From: Myxococcus landrumus
GTDB lineage: Bacteria; Myxococcota; Myxococcia; Myxococcales; Myxococcaceae
Reading direction: 5' to 3'
Length of the DNA: 64,000 bases
Assembly: GCF_017301635.1 (NCBI RefSeq)
Contig: NZ_CP071091.1
Span: 8,920,501 to 8,984,500 of the forward strand
Part shown: piece by piece, positions 1-8,233 of the stretch
How positions within the stretch are numbered: position 1 is the stretch's first letter
Layout: each line of letters starts with the position of its first letter
The notes under the pieces: generated by a model
Told to the model about the DNA's origin: nothing
The model's input: the letters and a program-made list of their open reading frames with translations, nothing else
The model's database searches: none
Position numbers and translations under genes: made by a program

Positions 1-176
1 AGTACACCGTCGTGACGGAGCGCCACGTGCGGCTGTCCTTCCACGGGGACATGCAGCCGGTGCAGTTCCACGAAGGGGTGTTGCAGGAGGCGCTCAAGGC
101 CATCCAGTGCAAGGGCACCGTCGTGGGCACCCCTCATGGCTACTTCGCGGCGGACTACGACATCGTCTGGGAGTAG
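1..176 (+). CDS. Hypothetical protein, C-terminal fragment (5' end outside window)
   Basis: Reading codons from base 3 gives about 57 residues ending at a TAG at 174-176. The tail contains the strings HVRLSFHGD and GTPHGYFAADYDIVWE, which I do not recognise as a known family. Codon use is strongly GC3-biased, as in the neighbours, so this is probably a genuine gene end. Its stop lies 8 bp from the stop of the convergent LysR gene. Nothing can be said about function without the upstream part. Confidence 0.6.
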   Translation, partial: YTVVTERHVRLSFHGDMQPVQFHEGVLQEALKAIQCKGTVVGTPHGYFAADYDIVWE

Positions 177-184
177 TCCGGCGG

Positions 185-1099
185 TCAGTCGCGCGCCGGA
201 AAGCTCCGCGCCGCGCGGTCCGCGATGAAGTCCAGGAAGGCCCGCACGTGCGCGGGCATGGCGGCCCGGCGCAGGTACACCGCGGAGATGTGGCGAGGCA
301 TCGGCCTGAGGGGGGGCAGCACCCGGGTCAGCGCGCCGGACTCCAGCTCCGGGGCCACGAGGTACTCGGGCAGCGACGCAATCCCCAGCCCGTTGCGCGC
401 GGCGACGTGGAGCGCGGGCAGGCTGTTGCTGCGAAAGCGGCTCCGGCCCAGGCGGACCTCCTGTGTGCGCCCGGCGTGCTGCAGCTCCAGGGGCCGCGCC
501 GAGGGCCCTCTCATCGGCACCAACACCTCGTGTTGGCTCAAGTCCCGGGCGCGCCGAGGTGTACCCCGCTCACGCAAGTACGCCGGGCTCGCGCACAGGA
601 CATAGGGCTGGAGGCCCAGCCTCCGCTGCATCAGGGCGCTCGACTCGAGGCGCGGGGCGATTCGCACCGCCACGTCCACACCGCCTTGCATCAGGTCCAC
701 CAGCGCGTCCTCGAGCACCAGCTCCACGCTCACCTCCGGGTGCGCGCGCAGGAACGCCTCCACCCAGGGCACGAGGACCGCTGGGCCGAAGACGGTGGGC
801 GCGGAGACCCGCAGCGCGCCGCGCGGCACGCCGTGCTCCTGGAGGTCCCGCTCCGCCTCGTCCAATGACTCGAGGATGCCGCGCGCGTGCGTCAGGTAGC
901 GCTCCCCCGCGGCGGTGAGCTGGAGCCTGCGCGTCGTGCGCCGCACCAGCTCCGTGCCCAGCCGTTCCTCCAGCGCCCCCAGCTCCCGGCTCACGGCGGA
1001 TGGGGCACGCCGCAGCACCCGCGCCGCGCCCGCCAGGCTGCCCGCGCGCGCCACTTCCACGAAGGTCTTCAGGGACTCGAAGAGGTCTCGGCTCGCCAC
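185..1099 (-). CDS. LysR-family transcriptional regulator
   Basis: About 304 residues, the usual LysR length. The N-terminal winged helix-turn-helix is clear: FVEVARAGSLAGAARVL, then SAVSRELGALEERLG (residues ~10-50). It is followed by an effector-binding domain (~90-295) with a typical inter-lobe pattern (LRVSAPTVFGPAVLVPW). I chose the GTG at 1099 because AGGAG lies 8 nt upstream; the frame stays open to 1168 but the extra residues do not look like the family. It is divergent from the DoxX-like and deacetylase genes, so by the usual LysR arrangement it probably controls them. The effector is unknown. Confidence 0.9.
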   Translation of the reverse strand: MASRDLFESLKTFVEVARAGSLAGAARVLRRAPSAVSRELGALEERLGTELVRRTTRRLQLTAAGERYLTHARGILESLDEAERDLQEHGVPRGALRVSAPTVFGPAVLVPWVEAFLRAHPEVSVELVLEDALVDLMQGGVDVAVRIAPRLESSALMQRRLGLQPYVLCASPAYLRERGTPRRARDLSQHEVLVPMRGPSARPLELQHAGRTQEVRLGRSRFRSNSLPALHVAARNGLGIASLPEYLVAPELESGALTRVLPPLRPMPRHISAVYLRRAAMPAHVRAFLDFIADRAARSFPARD

Positions 1100-1262
1100 G
1101 ATTCGTGCTCCTGGCGCACGAATGTCGTGCATCCCTGTCGCCTGTTCAAGCCGCGCCTCCCGGCGCATTCAGGGACATGACGGTGCGTCTCCGGGCTCCA
1201 GCGGTCACCTCGCTGGGCTGGGCGGCGCGTCTCGTCGCACAGCCCCACGCCAGGAGGAAGAT

Positions 1263-1736
1263 GTGAAGCCCCCGATGCAAGACGAAGCCACGCGGAACCC
1301 GGCACCCCACGGCGCCCGGCTGGAGGACCGTCACCTCGCGCACGGGGTGCTGCGGCTGGTGCTGGGCCTGAACATCGCGGTGCACGGCGCGGTTCGGGTG
1401 AGTGCGCCCGGTGCCTTCGCGGACACCCTGGTGCAGGGCTTCGCGGGCACACTGCTTCCTGGATGGAGTGTGCGGGTCTTCGCCCTGGGCCTGCCCTTCA
1501 TCGAGCTGGGCGTGGGCCTGGCCATCCTGCTCGGCGTGCGTCTGCGCGCGAGCCTGGTCGCGGGCGGCCTCGTCATCGCGATGCTGACCTTTGGAGAGTC
1601 CCTGCGGCAGCAGTGGAGCACCGTGGGCCTCCAGCTCGGCTACGCGCTCGCCTATTTCGTCCTCCTGCTGCGCGCGGCCGATGCCCGCTTCACCGTCGAT
1701 GGCTGGCTTGCCTCTTCCCGCCCCGGCGCGCGCTGA
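1263..1736 (+). CDS. DoxX-like integral membrane protein
   Basis: About 157 residues with four hydrophobic segments, including LRLVLGLNIAVHGAVR, LGLPFIELGVGLAILLG, LVAGGLVIAMLTFG and LGYALAYFVLLL, the layout of the small DoxX/SURF4-type family. Function within that family is poorly defined (redox- or quinone-linked roles are proposed for some members). The start chosen is GTG 1263 because AGGAGG sits 5 nt upstream; the ATG at 1275 is the alternative. It is the first gene downstream of the divergent LysR regulator and is followed 56 bp later by the deacetylase gene, so the two may form one transcription unit. Confidence 0.7.
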   Translation: MKPPMQDEATRNPAPHGARLEDRHLAHGVLRLVLGLNIAVHGAVRVSAPGAFADTLVQGFAGTLLPGWSVRVFALGLPFIELGVGLAILLGVRLRASLVAGGLVIAMLTFGESLRQQWSTVGLQLGYALAYFVLLLRAADARFTVDGWLASSRPGAR

Positions 1737-1792
1737 CGCTTCCCGCGATTGCACTCCACTCCATTCCGCTCAACTCAACGAGGAGCACCCCC

Positions 1793-2761
1793 ATGTCCCT
1801 GTCCCGTCGGGAGTTCGTCACCCACGCCGTGGCTGGCGCCGCCGTCGCCACGACGGCCACTTCTGCTGCCTCCTCACCGCCGAGGCGTCCGCGTCGCGAG
1901 GAGCGCTGGCCCAATGGCGCGCGTCTGGCCATCTCCATCTCCATGCAGTTCGAGGCGGGCGCGCAGCCGGAGCGAGGCGCCAGCGGCCCCTTCCCAGCCA
2001 TCGACTCGCGCTACCCGGACCTGCCCACCGCCACCTGGTACGAGTACGGCTTCAAGGAAGGACTCCCTCGGCTGCTGGACGTGTTCGAGCGCCAGGGCGT
2101 CAAGGTGACGTCACACATGGTGGGCGCGGCCGTGGACAAGAACCCCGCGCTCGCCCGGGAAATCGTCCAGCGAGGCCACGAGGCCGCCGCGCATGGCCAG
2201 ACGTGGACGCCGCAGTTCTCCATGACGCGAGAAGAGGAGCGCGCCTCCTACGAGGCCAACATCCAGAGCATCCTGCGCGCCACCGGGACGCGGCCCGTGG
2301 GCTTCAATGCCTTCTGGATGCGAGGCACGCCCCAGACACTCCCGCTGCTCCAGGAGCTGGGCTTCCTCTACCACATCGACGACGTCAGCCGGGACGAGCC
2401 CTTCCTCGTCCCCGTGGCGGGCAAGCCCTTCGTCGTCGTCCCCTACACGCTGGGCCTCAACGACATCGTCCTCTTCGAGGAGCGCCACTTCAGCGCGGAC
2501 CAGTTCGCCAGCGAGCTACGGCTGGAGTTCGACGCGCTCCTCGCCGAGTCCGCCACGCGCCGCCGGATGATGTCCATCAGCGTCCATGACCGCATCGGGG
2601 GCCGCCCCGCCCGGGCTCGAGTCCTGGAGGAGTTCATCGCCTACGCGAAGCGTCAGCCGGGGGTGTGGTTCGCGCGCAAGGACGAGCTGGCGCGCATCGC
2701 GCTCGACAGCCCGCTCACGCCGCGCGAGGGCTCCCTGGCCACCCCTGCCACCGAGCCCTGA
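1793..2761 (+). CDS. Tat-exported polysaccharide deacetylase-family protein (PuuE/PgdA-like)
   Basis: About 322 residues. The N-terminus MSLSRREFVTHAVAGAAV is a twin-arginine signal (SRREF), predicting folded export. The mature part has a NodB-like fold: RGHEAAAHGQTW corresponds to the conserved metal-binding His region, in the HGxxW form seen in PuuE/allantoinase-like members rather than the HxxxH of classical chitin deacetylases. The C-terminal ISVHDRIGGRPARARVLEEF also fits. The usual first-motif Asp is not obvious (MQFEAGAQ). Likely an amidohydrolase or deacetylase of unknown substrate. AGGAG lies 7 nt before ATG 1793. Convergent with the M23 peptidase gene. Confidence 0.8.
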   Translation: MSLSRREFVTHAVAGAAVATTATSAASSPPRRPRREERWPNGARLAISISMQFEAGAQPERGASGPFPAIDSRYPDLPTATWYEYGFKEGLPRLLDVFERQGVKVTSHMVGAAVDKNPALAREIVQRGHEAAAHGQTWTPQFSMTREEERASYEANIQSILRATGTRPVGFNAFWMRGTPQTLPLLQELGFLYHIDDVSRDEPFLVPVAGKPFVVVPYTLGLNDIVLFEERHFSADQFASELRLEFDALLAESATRRRMMSISVHDRIGGRPARARVLEEFIAYAKRQPGVWFARKDELARIALDSPLTPREGSLATPATEP

Positions 2762-2798
2762 CCGACACCCAGGCCCAAGGGGCCCAGGCAGGTCACGC

Positions 2799-3977
2799 TC
2801 AGGGCGCCGCCGGGGCCTGGCCCGCGACGGCGGCCACGGAGACGGCCTCCATCTGGCCGGCGAGCTCCTGGGCCTTGGCCAGGAAGTCCGGCAGCAGCGT
2901 CTTGGGCAGCGGGTCCGCGCGGGGGAACTTCTGGTTGAGCGGGTTGGTGTAGCCGCCGCCGCGCTTCATGCCGAAGTGCAGGTGGGGGCCCGTGGAGCGG
3001 CCGGTGTTGCCGGAGTAGGCGATGACCTGCTTCTGGCTGACGCGCGAGCCCACGCGGATGCCCTCGCCGAACTTGGACAGGTGCATGTACTGCGTCTCGT
3101 AGCCGTTCGCGTGGCGCAGGACGACCATGTTGCCGGCGGCGCCGGAGTACGCCGCCTGCGTCACCGTGCCGTCCGCCACGGCCCACACGGGCGTGCCGAT
3201 GGGCGTCCCGTAGTCCACGCCGTTGTGGTTCTTCAGGTACTGGAGCACGGGGTGGAAGCGGGAGCCGAACTTGCTGGTGACGTGGGCGTACTTCAGCGGG
3301 CTCTTGAGGAAGGTCTTCTTCGCGCTGGCGCCGTCCTCCTGGAAGTAGTTGGGCTGGCCGTCCGGCAGCACGTAGCGGAAGACCTTCTTGGGGCCCACGA
3401 GTCCTCCCGTGTACTGGGCGGCGAGCACCTCGCCGTAGCGCAGCACGCGGCCCTTGGAGACGAACTTCTCGACCAGGGCGCGCGCGGTGTCGCCCTTGCG
3501 CACGTCCCGGTAGAAGTCGATGTCCCACGCGAACACGTCCGCCAGCACCATGCCGATGGCCGGGTCCTCGCCCGCGTCCACGGCGGCCTCGTAGAGCGAC
3601 GTCTGGATTTCCAGCGCGACGACGGCCACCTGCTTCTCGACTTCGATGGCGCGCTTGCTGCCCACGTACTTCTCGCCGTCGCGGCGCACCTGCCACTCGT
3701 CGACCATGCTCTGGCGGTAGTCGAAGAAGTCCAGCTCGCCATTGCGCAGGACCAGGCGGAACTGGTCGCCCACGCGGGACTTGCGGAAGTCGAACACGCC
3801 TTCCAGCGCCGCGATGACCGCGGTGACCTGGGTGTCCGGGAGCTGGGCCTCATGCAGGGCGCCCGCCAGTGTCTGGCGCGGCTCGATGCGGCGGTTCTTG
3901 ATTTCGTACCGGACGGCGGCCTCCGAGGAGGCCCCGGCCAGCAGGGCGGCCAGCAAGCAGAGGGGGGCGATTCGCAT
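2799..3977 (-). CDS. M23-family peptidoglycan endopeptidase (LytM/MepM-like)
   Basis: About 392 residues. MRIAPLCLLAALLAGASSEA is a Sec signal peptide ending in an AxA-like site. Residues ~30-230 form a helical/beta N-terminal region as in MepM/Csd3-type proteins. The C-terminal LytM domain has the zinc motif HNGVDYGTPIGTPVWAVADG (HxxxD) and the catalytic HLHFGMKRGG. The family cleaves DD crosslinks in peptidoglycan in the periplasm. Start at ATG 3977 is set by the signal peptide; the Shine-Dalgarno is weak. It lies 84 bp downstream of the M36 protease gene on the same strand and may be independently transcribed. Confidence 0.92.
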   Translation of the reverse strand: MRIAPLCLLAALLAGASSEAAVRYEIKNRRIEPRQTLAGALHEAQLPDTQVTAVIAALEGVFDFRKSRVGDQFRLVLRNGELDFFDYRQSMVDEWQVRRDGEKYVGSKRAIEVEKQVAVVALEIQTSLYEAAVDAGEDPAIGMVLADVFAWDIDFYRDVRKGDTARALVEKFVSKGRVLRYGEVLAAQYTGGLVGPKKVFRYVLPDGQPNYFQEDGASAKKTFLKSPLKYAHVTSKFGSRFHPVLQYLKNHNGVDYGTPIGTPVWAVADGTVTQAAYSGAAGNMVVLRHANGYETQYMHLSKFGEGIRVGSRVSQKQVIAYSGNTGRSTGPHLHFGMKRGGGYTNPLNQKFPRADPLPKTLLPDFLAKAQELAGQMEAVSVAAVAGQAPAAP

Positions 3978-4061
3978 GGTGCGGGGCGCGAGTGTAGTGG
4001 ACACCCGCGCCCCTGCCCAACCCAAGGCCGGGGATTTTGTCCCCGCCTGCCTGCCCGGCGG

Positions 4062-7000
4062 TCAGCCCCGACGCCGACGGTGGCCCCGAATCAGGGCCCA
4101 CCCCACGAGTCCCATGAGCCAGACCAGGTTCGTGTCGCCTCGGGTCGCCGCGCAGGAGCAACCACCCGGTTCTCCGGGGCCGCCTCCCGGTCCCGCGTCC
4201 GGCTCAGGCCCGGCGTCCGGGAGCGGGCCCGCGTCGGGAGGGCCCGCGTCGGGAGGGCCCGCATCCGGAGTCCCGGCGTCGTGGCCCGCATCCGGAGTCC
4301 CCGCGTCGTGGCCAGCATCCGGAGTCCCCGCGTCGTGGCCGGCGTCCGGAGGCCCCGCGTCGGGCAGTGGGTCCCTGGATCGGGTGGTGACCTTCACGCG
4401 GTCCGTTGCGACGAGCCCCGCGACTTGGACGGTCAGCTCGAACTCCAGCTCGGTGTCCTGGCTCACATCGGGCGCGATGAAGCGGGGCGTGGCGGTGTCC
4501 GCGCCCGTCAGGGCCACGGTGGTGTCTGGCACCTGTCGCCAGCGATAGGTGAGCGGCGCCGCGCCCGGGTCCGAGCTCCGCGTGCCGTCCAGGTGGACCG
4601 TCTCACCCTCGAGGACGCTCTGGTCATTGCCCGCCTGGGCAATGGGGTGGCACGGACTGGCGTCCTCGATGCGCTCCAGGAAGGGCGCGGTGGCGGTGCC
4701 CACCACGGTGATGTTGTCGACCTCCCACCCGTGGGCGAAGAAGACGACATCGGACCCCAGCCGGAAGCGGAGCTTCACGGTGCTCCCGCTCAGGTTCGTG
4801 CCAAAGTCCAGGGTGACGGAGTCGATGTCGGGCCAGTGCGGATTGCGCGATGCGTACGCGAACCGGCCTCGCAGGGGGTTGCCCGTGCGGAGGTCGAGCA
4901 CCTTCTCCGCGTACCCGGGGTTGAGCAGGGTCGACACGTCGGTCCAGGTGGTTCCTCCGTCGCGCGTGAACTCGATGACGCCGCCGCTCCAGTACGTCCG
5001 CTCGCCCGTCGAGGGTTCCTGGCGGAAGTCGAACTCGAAGCGGTGCTCGAAGCTCATGGCGAACGGAGTGCCCGGGGGGATGGTCATGGAGGGCGTCTCC
5101 AGCACGACGTCCGCGAAGGGGACTGGCTCCTCCGCGTACCAGACCTTCTCCCCGGGGACGCGCGGCGACTCGGCGATGCGCCAGTTGTGGGCCTCCAGGC
5201 CCTGGAGCACCTGAGGACGCCAGGGGCTCCGCACCGGGTCGGCCCTGTCCGTCCTCGACGGCGTCAGGTCGTAGTTGTGAAGGACGGACTTCGAGTGCTC
5301 CGCGCGCGGCCGACACGCGCCACTGCTCTCCAGCACGACGCTGTAGTTCACCTCCGCGGAGACCTCCTGGCTCCCCGAGAGGGCCACGGGAATCTCCACG
5401 GTGAGCGGCTCGAAGGGAGACACCCTTCCTATGTTGACGAGAGGGCCCGAGGGGAAGGTCACCCGTGGGTTGTTGCTGGAGAGGCTCACCCGCGTATCGG
5501 TCGACGCGAGCGGACCTCCATTGTAGACCTGGATCCGGACGACGCCTGTCTCCGACGCATCCAACACTCCATCCGCGTCACACGAGCGGCCCCGTTCCTC
5601 TATCTGAATCGACTCCAAGCGGACGTCGGAGCGGGCCTGGTCGTCCTGGACAACCTCGGTGAACGTCCTGGACCCGGGAGGAGGAGACACGGCGCAGGTC
5701 CCCGCGCCCCGCCGGGCGAAGCCCTGGGCCAGCGCCCGCATGTCCGCCGGGTCCCGCTCGTTGGCCACCATCAGGAGCAGGTCCCGTTGCTCGGTGAAGG
5801 TGATGTTGTTGTGAGCCATCAGCATGCTCTCCACGACGTAGGTCGCCATGCGGCGTCTGGCTTCCTCGAACGTTGCGATGCGCGGCGTGCCTCCTCGTGT
5901 GTCGTCGAGCAGGGATTGATAGGCCTCGAAGAGCATGGAGGCCCAGACCTCTCCCGCGTTGTGAATCTCCGAGTTCTCCAGCCCGAAGTCGCGCAGGTAG
6001 GTCTGCGCGGGGAGCGGCTGGCCATCGGCGATGTGCTGGAACTGGAAGCCGTTCCGGGTGAGGTCGCGCGAGTACGGAGACCTGCGGACCCCGTAGTAGG
6101 AACTGTCGCCCAGGGCGTCGCCGGCGAAGGCGCCGATGGCATACATCCCGTTGGCGGCATCTCCCTCCCGGACCATCATGTGCAAGGCCACGAAGTCGCT
6201 CCAGCCCTCGCTCATGGCGCGGCACTGCTGCGACGAACACGCGACCAGCCGCCGGAAGAGGATATGCCCCCACTCATGGGCCACGACGGTGTTGTCGAGC
6301 GAGGCGTCCCTCTCGGGCGAGGCCGACCGCGACAGGGTGCCTGACAGCGACCCCTGGGCGAGCAGGTCCTTGAGGGCCTGGCCATCCTCGAAGGAGACGG
6401 AGAGGACGGGCAGCGTGGTCGTGAGGCCCGGGTCCACGTCGGGCATGCTCGGCGCGGGGTCTCCGGGGGTGTTGTTGATGATGATGAGCGCCGCGGCGTT
6501 GGCGCTCTGGGCGTTCACCGCTTTGAGCTTCATGTTGCAGGTGCCGCGGTCCGCCAGGACGATGGCATTGGTGACGGGGTTCTGGAGCGGCTCGCACGCA
6601 TCGGTCGTCGTGCCCGTCCCGTCGAGGCCCAGGACCAGCTGCCGCGAAGGCACCGTGAACTTCTGGGCACCGAACTGCGCCGGGCCCGTGTCATACGCCC
6701 GGCCAGAGACGGAGAACGTGCGTGTCTGCGTCGCACTCCAGAGCGAGAACTCCAAGCGGGGCGACAGGCCGTCGCGCGGGACGTAGGCGATGGCGGAGTT
6801 GCGAGCCTGTGGGTCGGGTCCCTGGTTCTGCGCCTCGGCGAGCACGGGGTCTTCTCCCAGCCCGCCCCCTTCGAAGTTCACCTGCTGGGCATTGCCCGCG
6901 GGCTCATTGAAGCCAGAGTCGTAGTAGTAATCGTGAAGCCAGTTGGTGGTGTAGAACAGTTGCACCACGGAGGCGGCGATTTGCGCCGGGCTGCTCAACG

Positions 7001-8186
7001 GCTCCGAGAGCGGGTCATGGACATGCGGGAAGTCCCGGGTGGCAGGCGTCACCTGCGCGCGGACATCCTGCCCCTCGGTATAGCCATCCGGGTTGAAGTG
7101 GTCCGCGTAGGCCCGGACGTTGTTGCCGGCCGTGACGGTCGCGCCTGCATCCAGCCACGGGAGGGTGGTGCCATTGCTGGGGTGGGCCCGGCCCTCCCAC
7201 GTGATGGCGGTGGGGGGCGTGAATCCCGCCGGGCTCTGGCCTGGAGCCGTCCCAGGATACGGCGAAAAATCGATGAAGGGATTGTCCGAGGGCGTCCGGT
7301 CCACCGCGCTGGCCCACACGCGATAGGTATAGGCATCATTCGCGGTCCGGTCCTCGCGCAGCAGCACCTGTCCGGTGCTCGCATGCAAGACATAGACATG
7401 GCCGCGGGGCCACGCCTCACCTGTCTTCGATGAGAGCAGGTCCACGGTGTACGCGGGGACCAGCCCCTGGGCCGTGGGGAAGTAGTTCTCCGTGACGCGG
7501 GCGGGAGTCACCAGGGAGATGCCAGCGCGCTGGAGGGTTCCGCCTGGGGCCAGCTCGAAGCGCGGCGCTCCCTGGCTGTCGAAACCCGCCGCCGCCTGGA
7601 CCGTCCCCACCAGGGACAGGCCATGGATGTCCCCCAGGGCCTTCAGCACCGCCTCGGAGGGGGGATAGGCAAACGCCTTCCGGGGCGCGCCAAGCGCTGC
7701 TCGATGCTCCGGTGCCACGCCCCCTTGAAGATGGCCGGAGAGCGCCACCAGCGCCAGGTCCCGGCTCAGGAGCATCTTCAATTCGCTGTGCACCACTTCC
7801 AGGCCCGCCACCCGCTGACGGAAGCGCACGATGATGCCACCGCGTCCCAGGTCATGGACGTGATGGACATACACCGTCTCCAGGTCCGCGGGAGACAAGC
7901 CATACAGCTCCGCTTGTTGCCGGAGATATGCGTTTGCCGCGGCCCTGGGTGTGGAATGGGCTTGCAGGGACGGCCCCCGGTCCTGGCGGTGAGCCCGGAC
8001 CAGGGTGGGGACACCTCGAAGGGCATCCCTGGACAGCACTGTCACGGCGTACGACGGAACCTCCATCCCGCCGACCTGCGCTTGCAAGTCGGCGGGGCTG
8101 CTTGAAGGTGATTCCGCTGCGCACCCGGCGAAGAGGGTCAAGGCCAGCACCGCGATGGACCCACGACTCCTTGGACTCTTGGGCAC
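4062..8186 (-). CDS. M36 (fungalysin-type) metalloprotease with PA insert, PKD-like domain and MYXO-CTERM tail
   Basis: About 1374 residues. Order: signal peptide with a lipobox-like LFAGC; FTP/PepSY propeptide (~50-200); M36 catalytic domain with a PA insert; zinc site HEWGH at residues 637-641 and the third ligand in HNAGEVWASMLF; beta-sandwich domains; a PKD-like domain (RSSDPGAAPLTYRWRQ); a PDAGHDAGT repeat stalk; and a C-terminal GGCSCA plus one hydrophobic helix and RRRR, the MYXO-CTERM pattern. It should be a secreted, surface-anchored zymogen protease. I chose GTG 8186, which gives a standard signal peptide and a G-rich SD; GTG 8237 would overlap the upstream stop by 4 bp. Having both a lipobox and MYXO-CTERM is odd. 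Confidence 0.9.
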   Translation of the reverse strand: MPKSPRSRGSIAVLALTLFAGCAAESPSSSPADLQAQVGGMEVPSYAVTVLSRDALRGVPTLVRAHRQDRGPSLQAHSTPRAAANAYLRQQAELYGLSPADLETVYVHHVHDLGRGGIIVRFRQRVAGLEVVHSELKMLLSRDLALVALSGHLQGGVAPEHRAALGAPRKAFAYPPSEAVLKALGDIHGLSLVGTVQAAAGFDSQGAPRFELAPGGTLQRAGISLVTPARVTENYFPTAQGLVPAYTVDLLSSKTGEAWPRGHVYVLHASTGQVLLREDRTANDAYTYRVWASAVDRTPSDNPFIDFSPYPGTAPGQSPAGFTPPTAITWEGRAHPSNGTTLPWLDAGATVTAGNNVRAYADHFNPDGYTEGQDVRAQVTPATRDFPHVHDPLSEPLSSPAQIAASVVQLFYTTNWLHDYYYDSGFNEPAGNAQQVNFEGGGLGEDPVLAEAQNQGPDPQARNSAIAYVPRDGLSPRLEFSLWSATQTRTFSVSGRAYDTGPAQFGAQKFTVPSRQLVLGLDGTGTTTDACEPLQNPVTNAIVLADRGTCNMKLKAVNAQSANAAALIIINNTPGDPAPSMPDVDPGLTTTLPVLSVSFEDGQALKDLLAQGSLSGTLSRSASPERDASLDNTVVAHEWGHILFRRLVACSSQQCRAMSEGWSDFVALHMMVREGDAANGMYAIGAFAGDALGDSSYYGVRRSPYSRDLTRNGFQFQHIADGQPLPAQTYLRDFGLENSEIHNAGEVWASMLFEAYQSLLDDTRGGTPRIATFEEARRRMATYVVESMLMAHNNITFTEQRDLLLMVANERDPADMRALAQGFARRGAGTCAVSPPPGSRTFTEVVQDDQARSDVRLESIQIEERGRSCDADGVLDASETGVVRIQVYNGGPLASTDTRVSLSSNNPRVTFPSGPLVNIGRVSPFEPLTVEIPVALSGSQEVSAEVNYSVVLESSGACRPRAEHSKSVLHNYDLTPSRTDRADPVRSPWRPQVLQGLEAHNWRIAESPRVPGEKVWYAEEPVPFADVVLETPSMTIPPGTPFAMSFEHRFEFDFRQEPSTGERTYWSGGVIEFTRDGGTTWTDVSTLLNPGYAEKVLDLRTGNPLRGRFAYASRNPHWPDIDSVTLDFGTNLSGSTVKLRFRLGSDVVFFAHGWEVDNITVVGTATAPFLERIEDASPCHPIAQAGNDQSVLEGETVHLDGTRSSDPGAAPLTYRWRQVPDTTVALTGADTATPRFIAPDVSQDTELEFELTVQVAGLVATDRVKVTTRSRDPLPDAGPPDAGHDAGTPDAGHDAGTPDAGHDAGTPDAGPPDAGPPDAGPLPDAGPEPDAGPGGGPGEPGGCSCAATRGDTNLVWLMGLVGWALIRGHRRRRG
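4210..4370. repeat. Tandem repeat encoding the PDAG/HDAGT stalk of the M36 protease
   Basis: A roughly 27-36-bp unit recurs in this stretch, encoding PDAGHDAGT and PDAGPPDAGP in the minus-strand protein. Such Pro/Asp/Ala/Gly stalks commonly precede MYXO-CTERM tails and probably span the envelope. Copy number may vary between strains by slippage. Confidence 0.8.
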
Positions 8187-8233
8187 TTGACCCCCCCACG
8201 GTTCGCATCTGTCCCTTGTGAGGACCGTTGCCT

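Noticed and set aside
2762-2798. Terminator between the deacetylase and M23 genes
   Set aside because: Only a 5-bp GGCCC/GGGCC stem with a 3-nt loop and no T run on either strand.
2586-6344. A 1252-codon open frame on the plus strand over the M23 and M36 genes
   Set aside because: It is antisense to two well-supported proteases and reads as Arg/Ala/His-rich low-complexity, the usual shadow of high-GC coding DNA.
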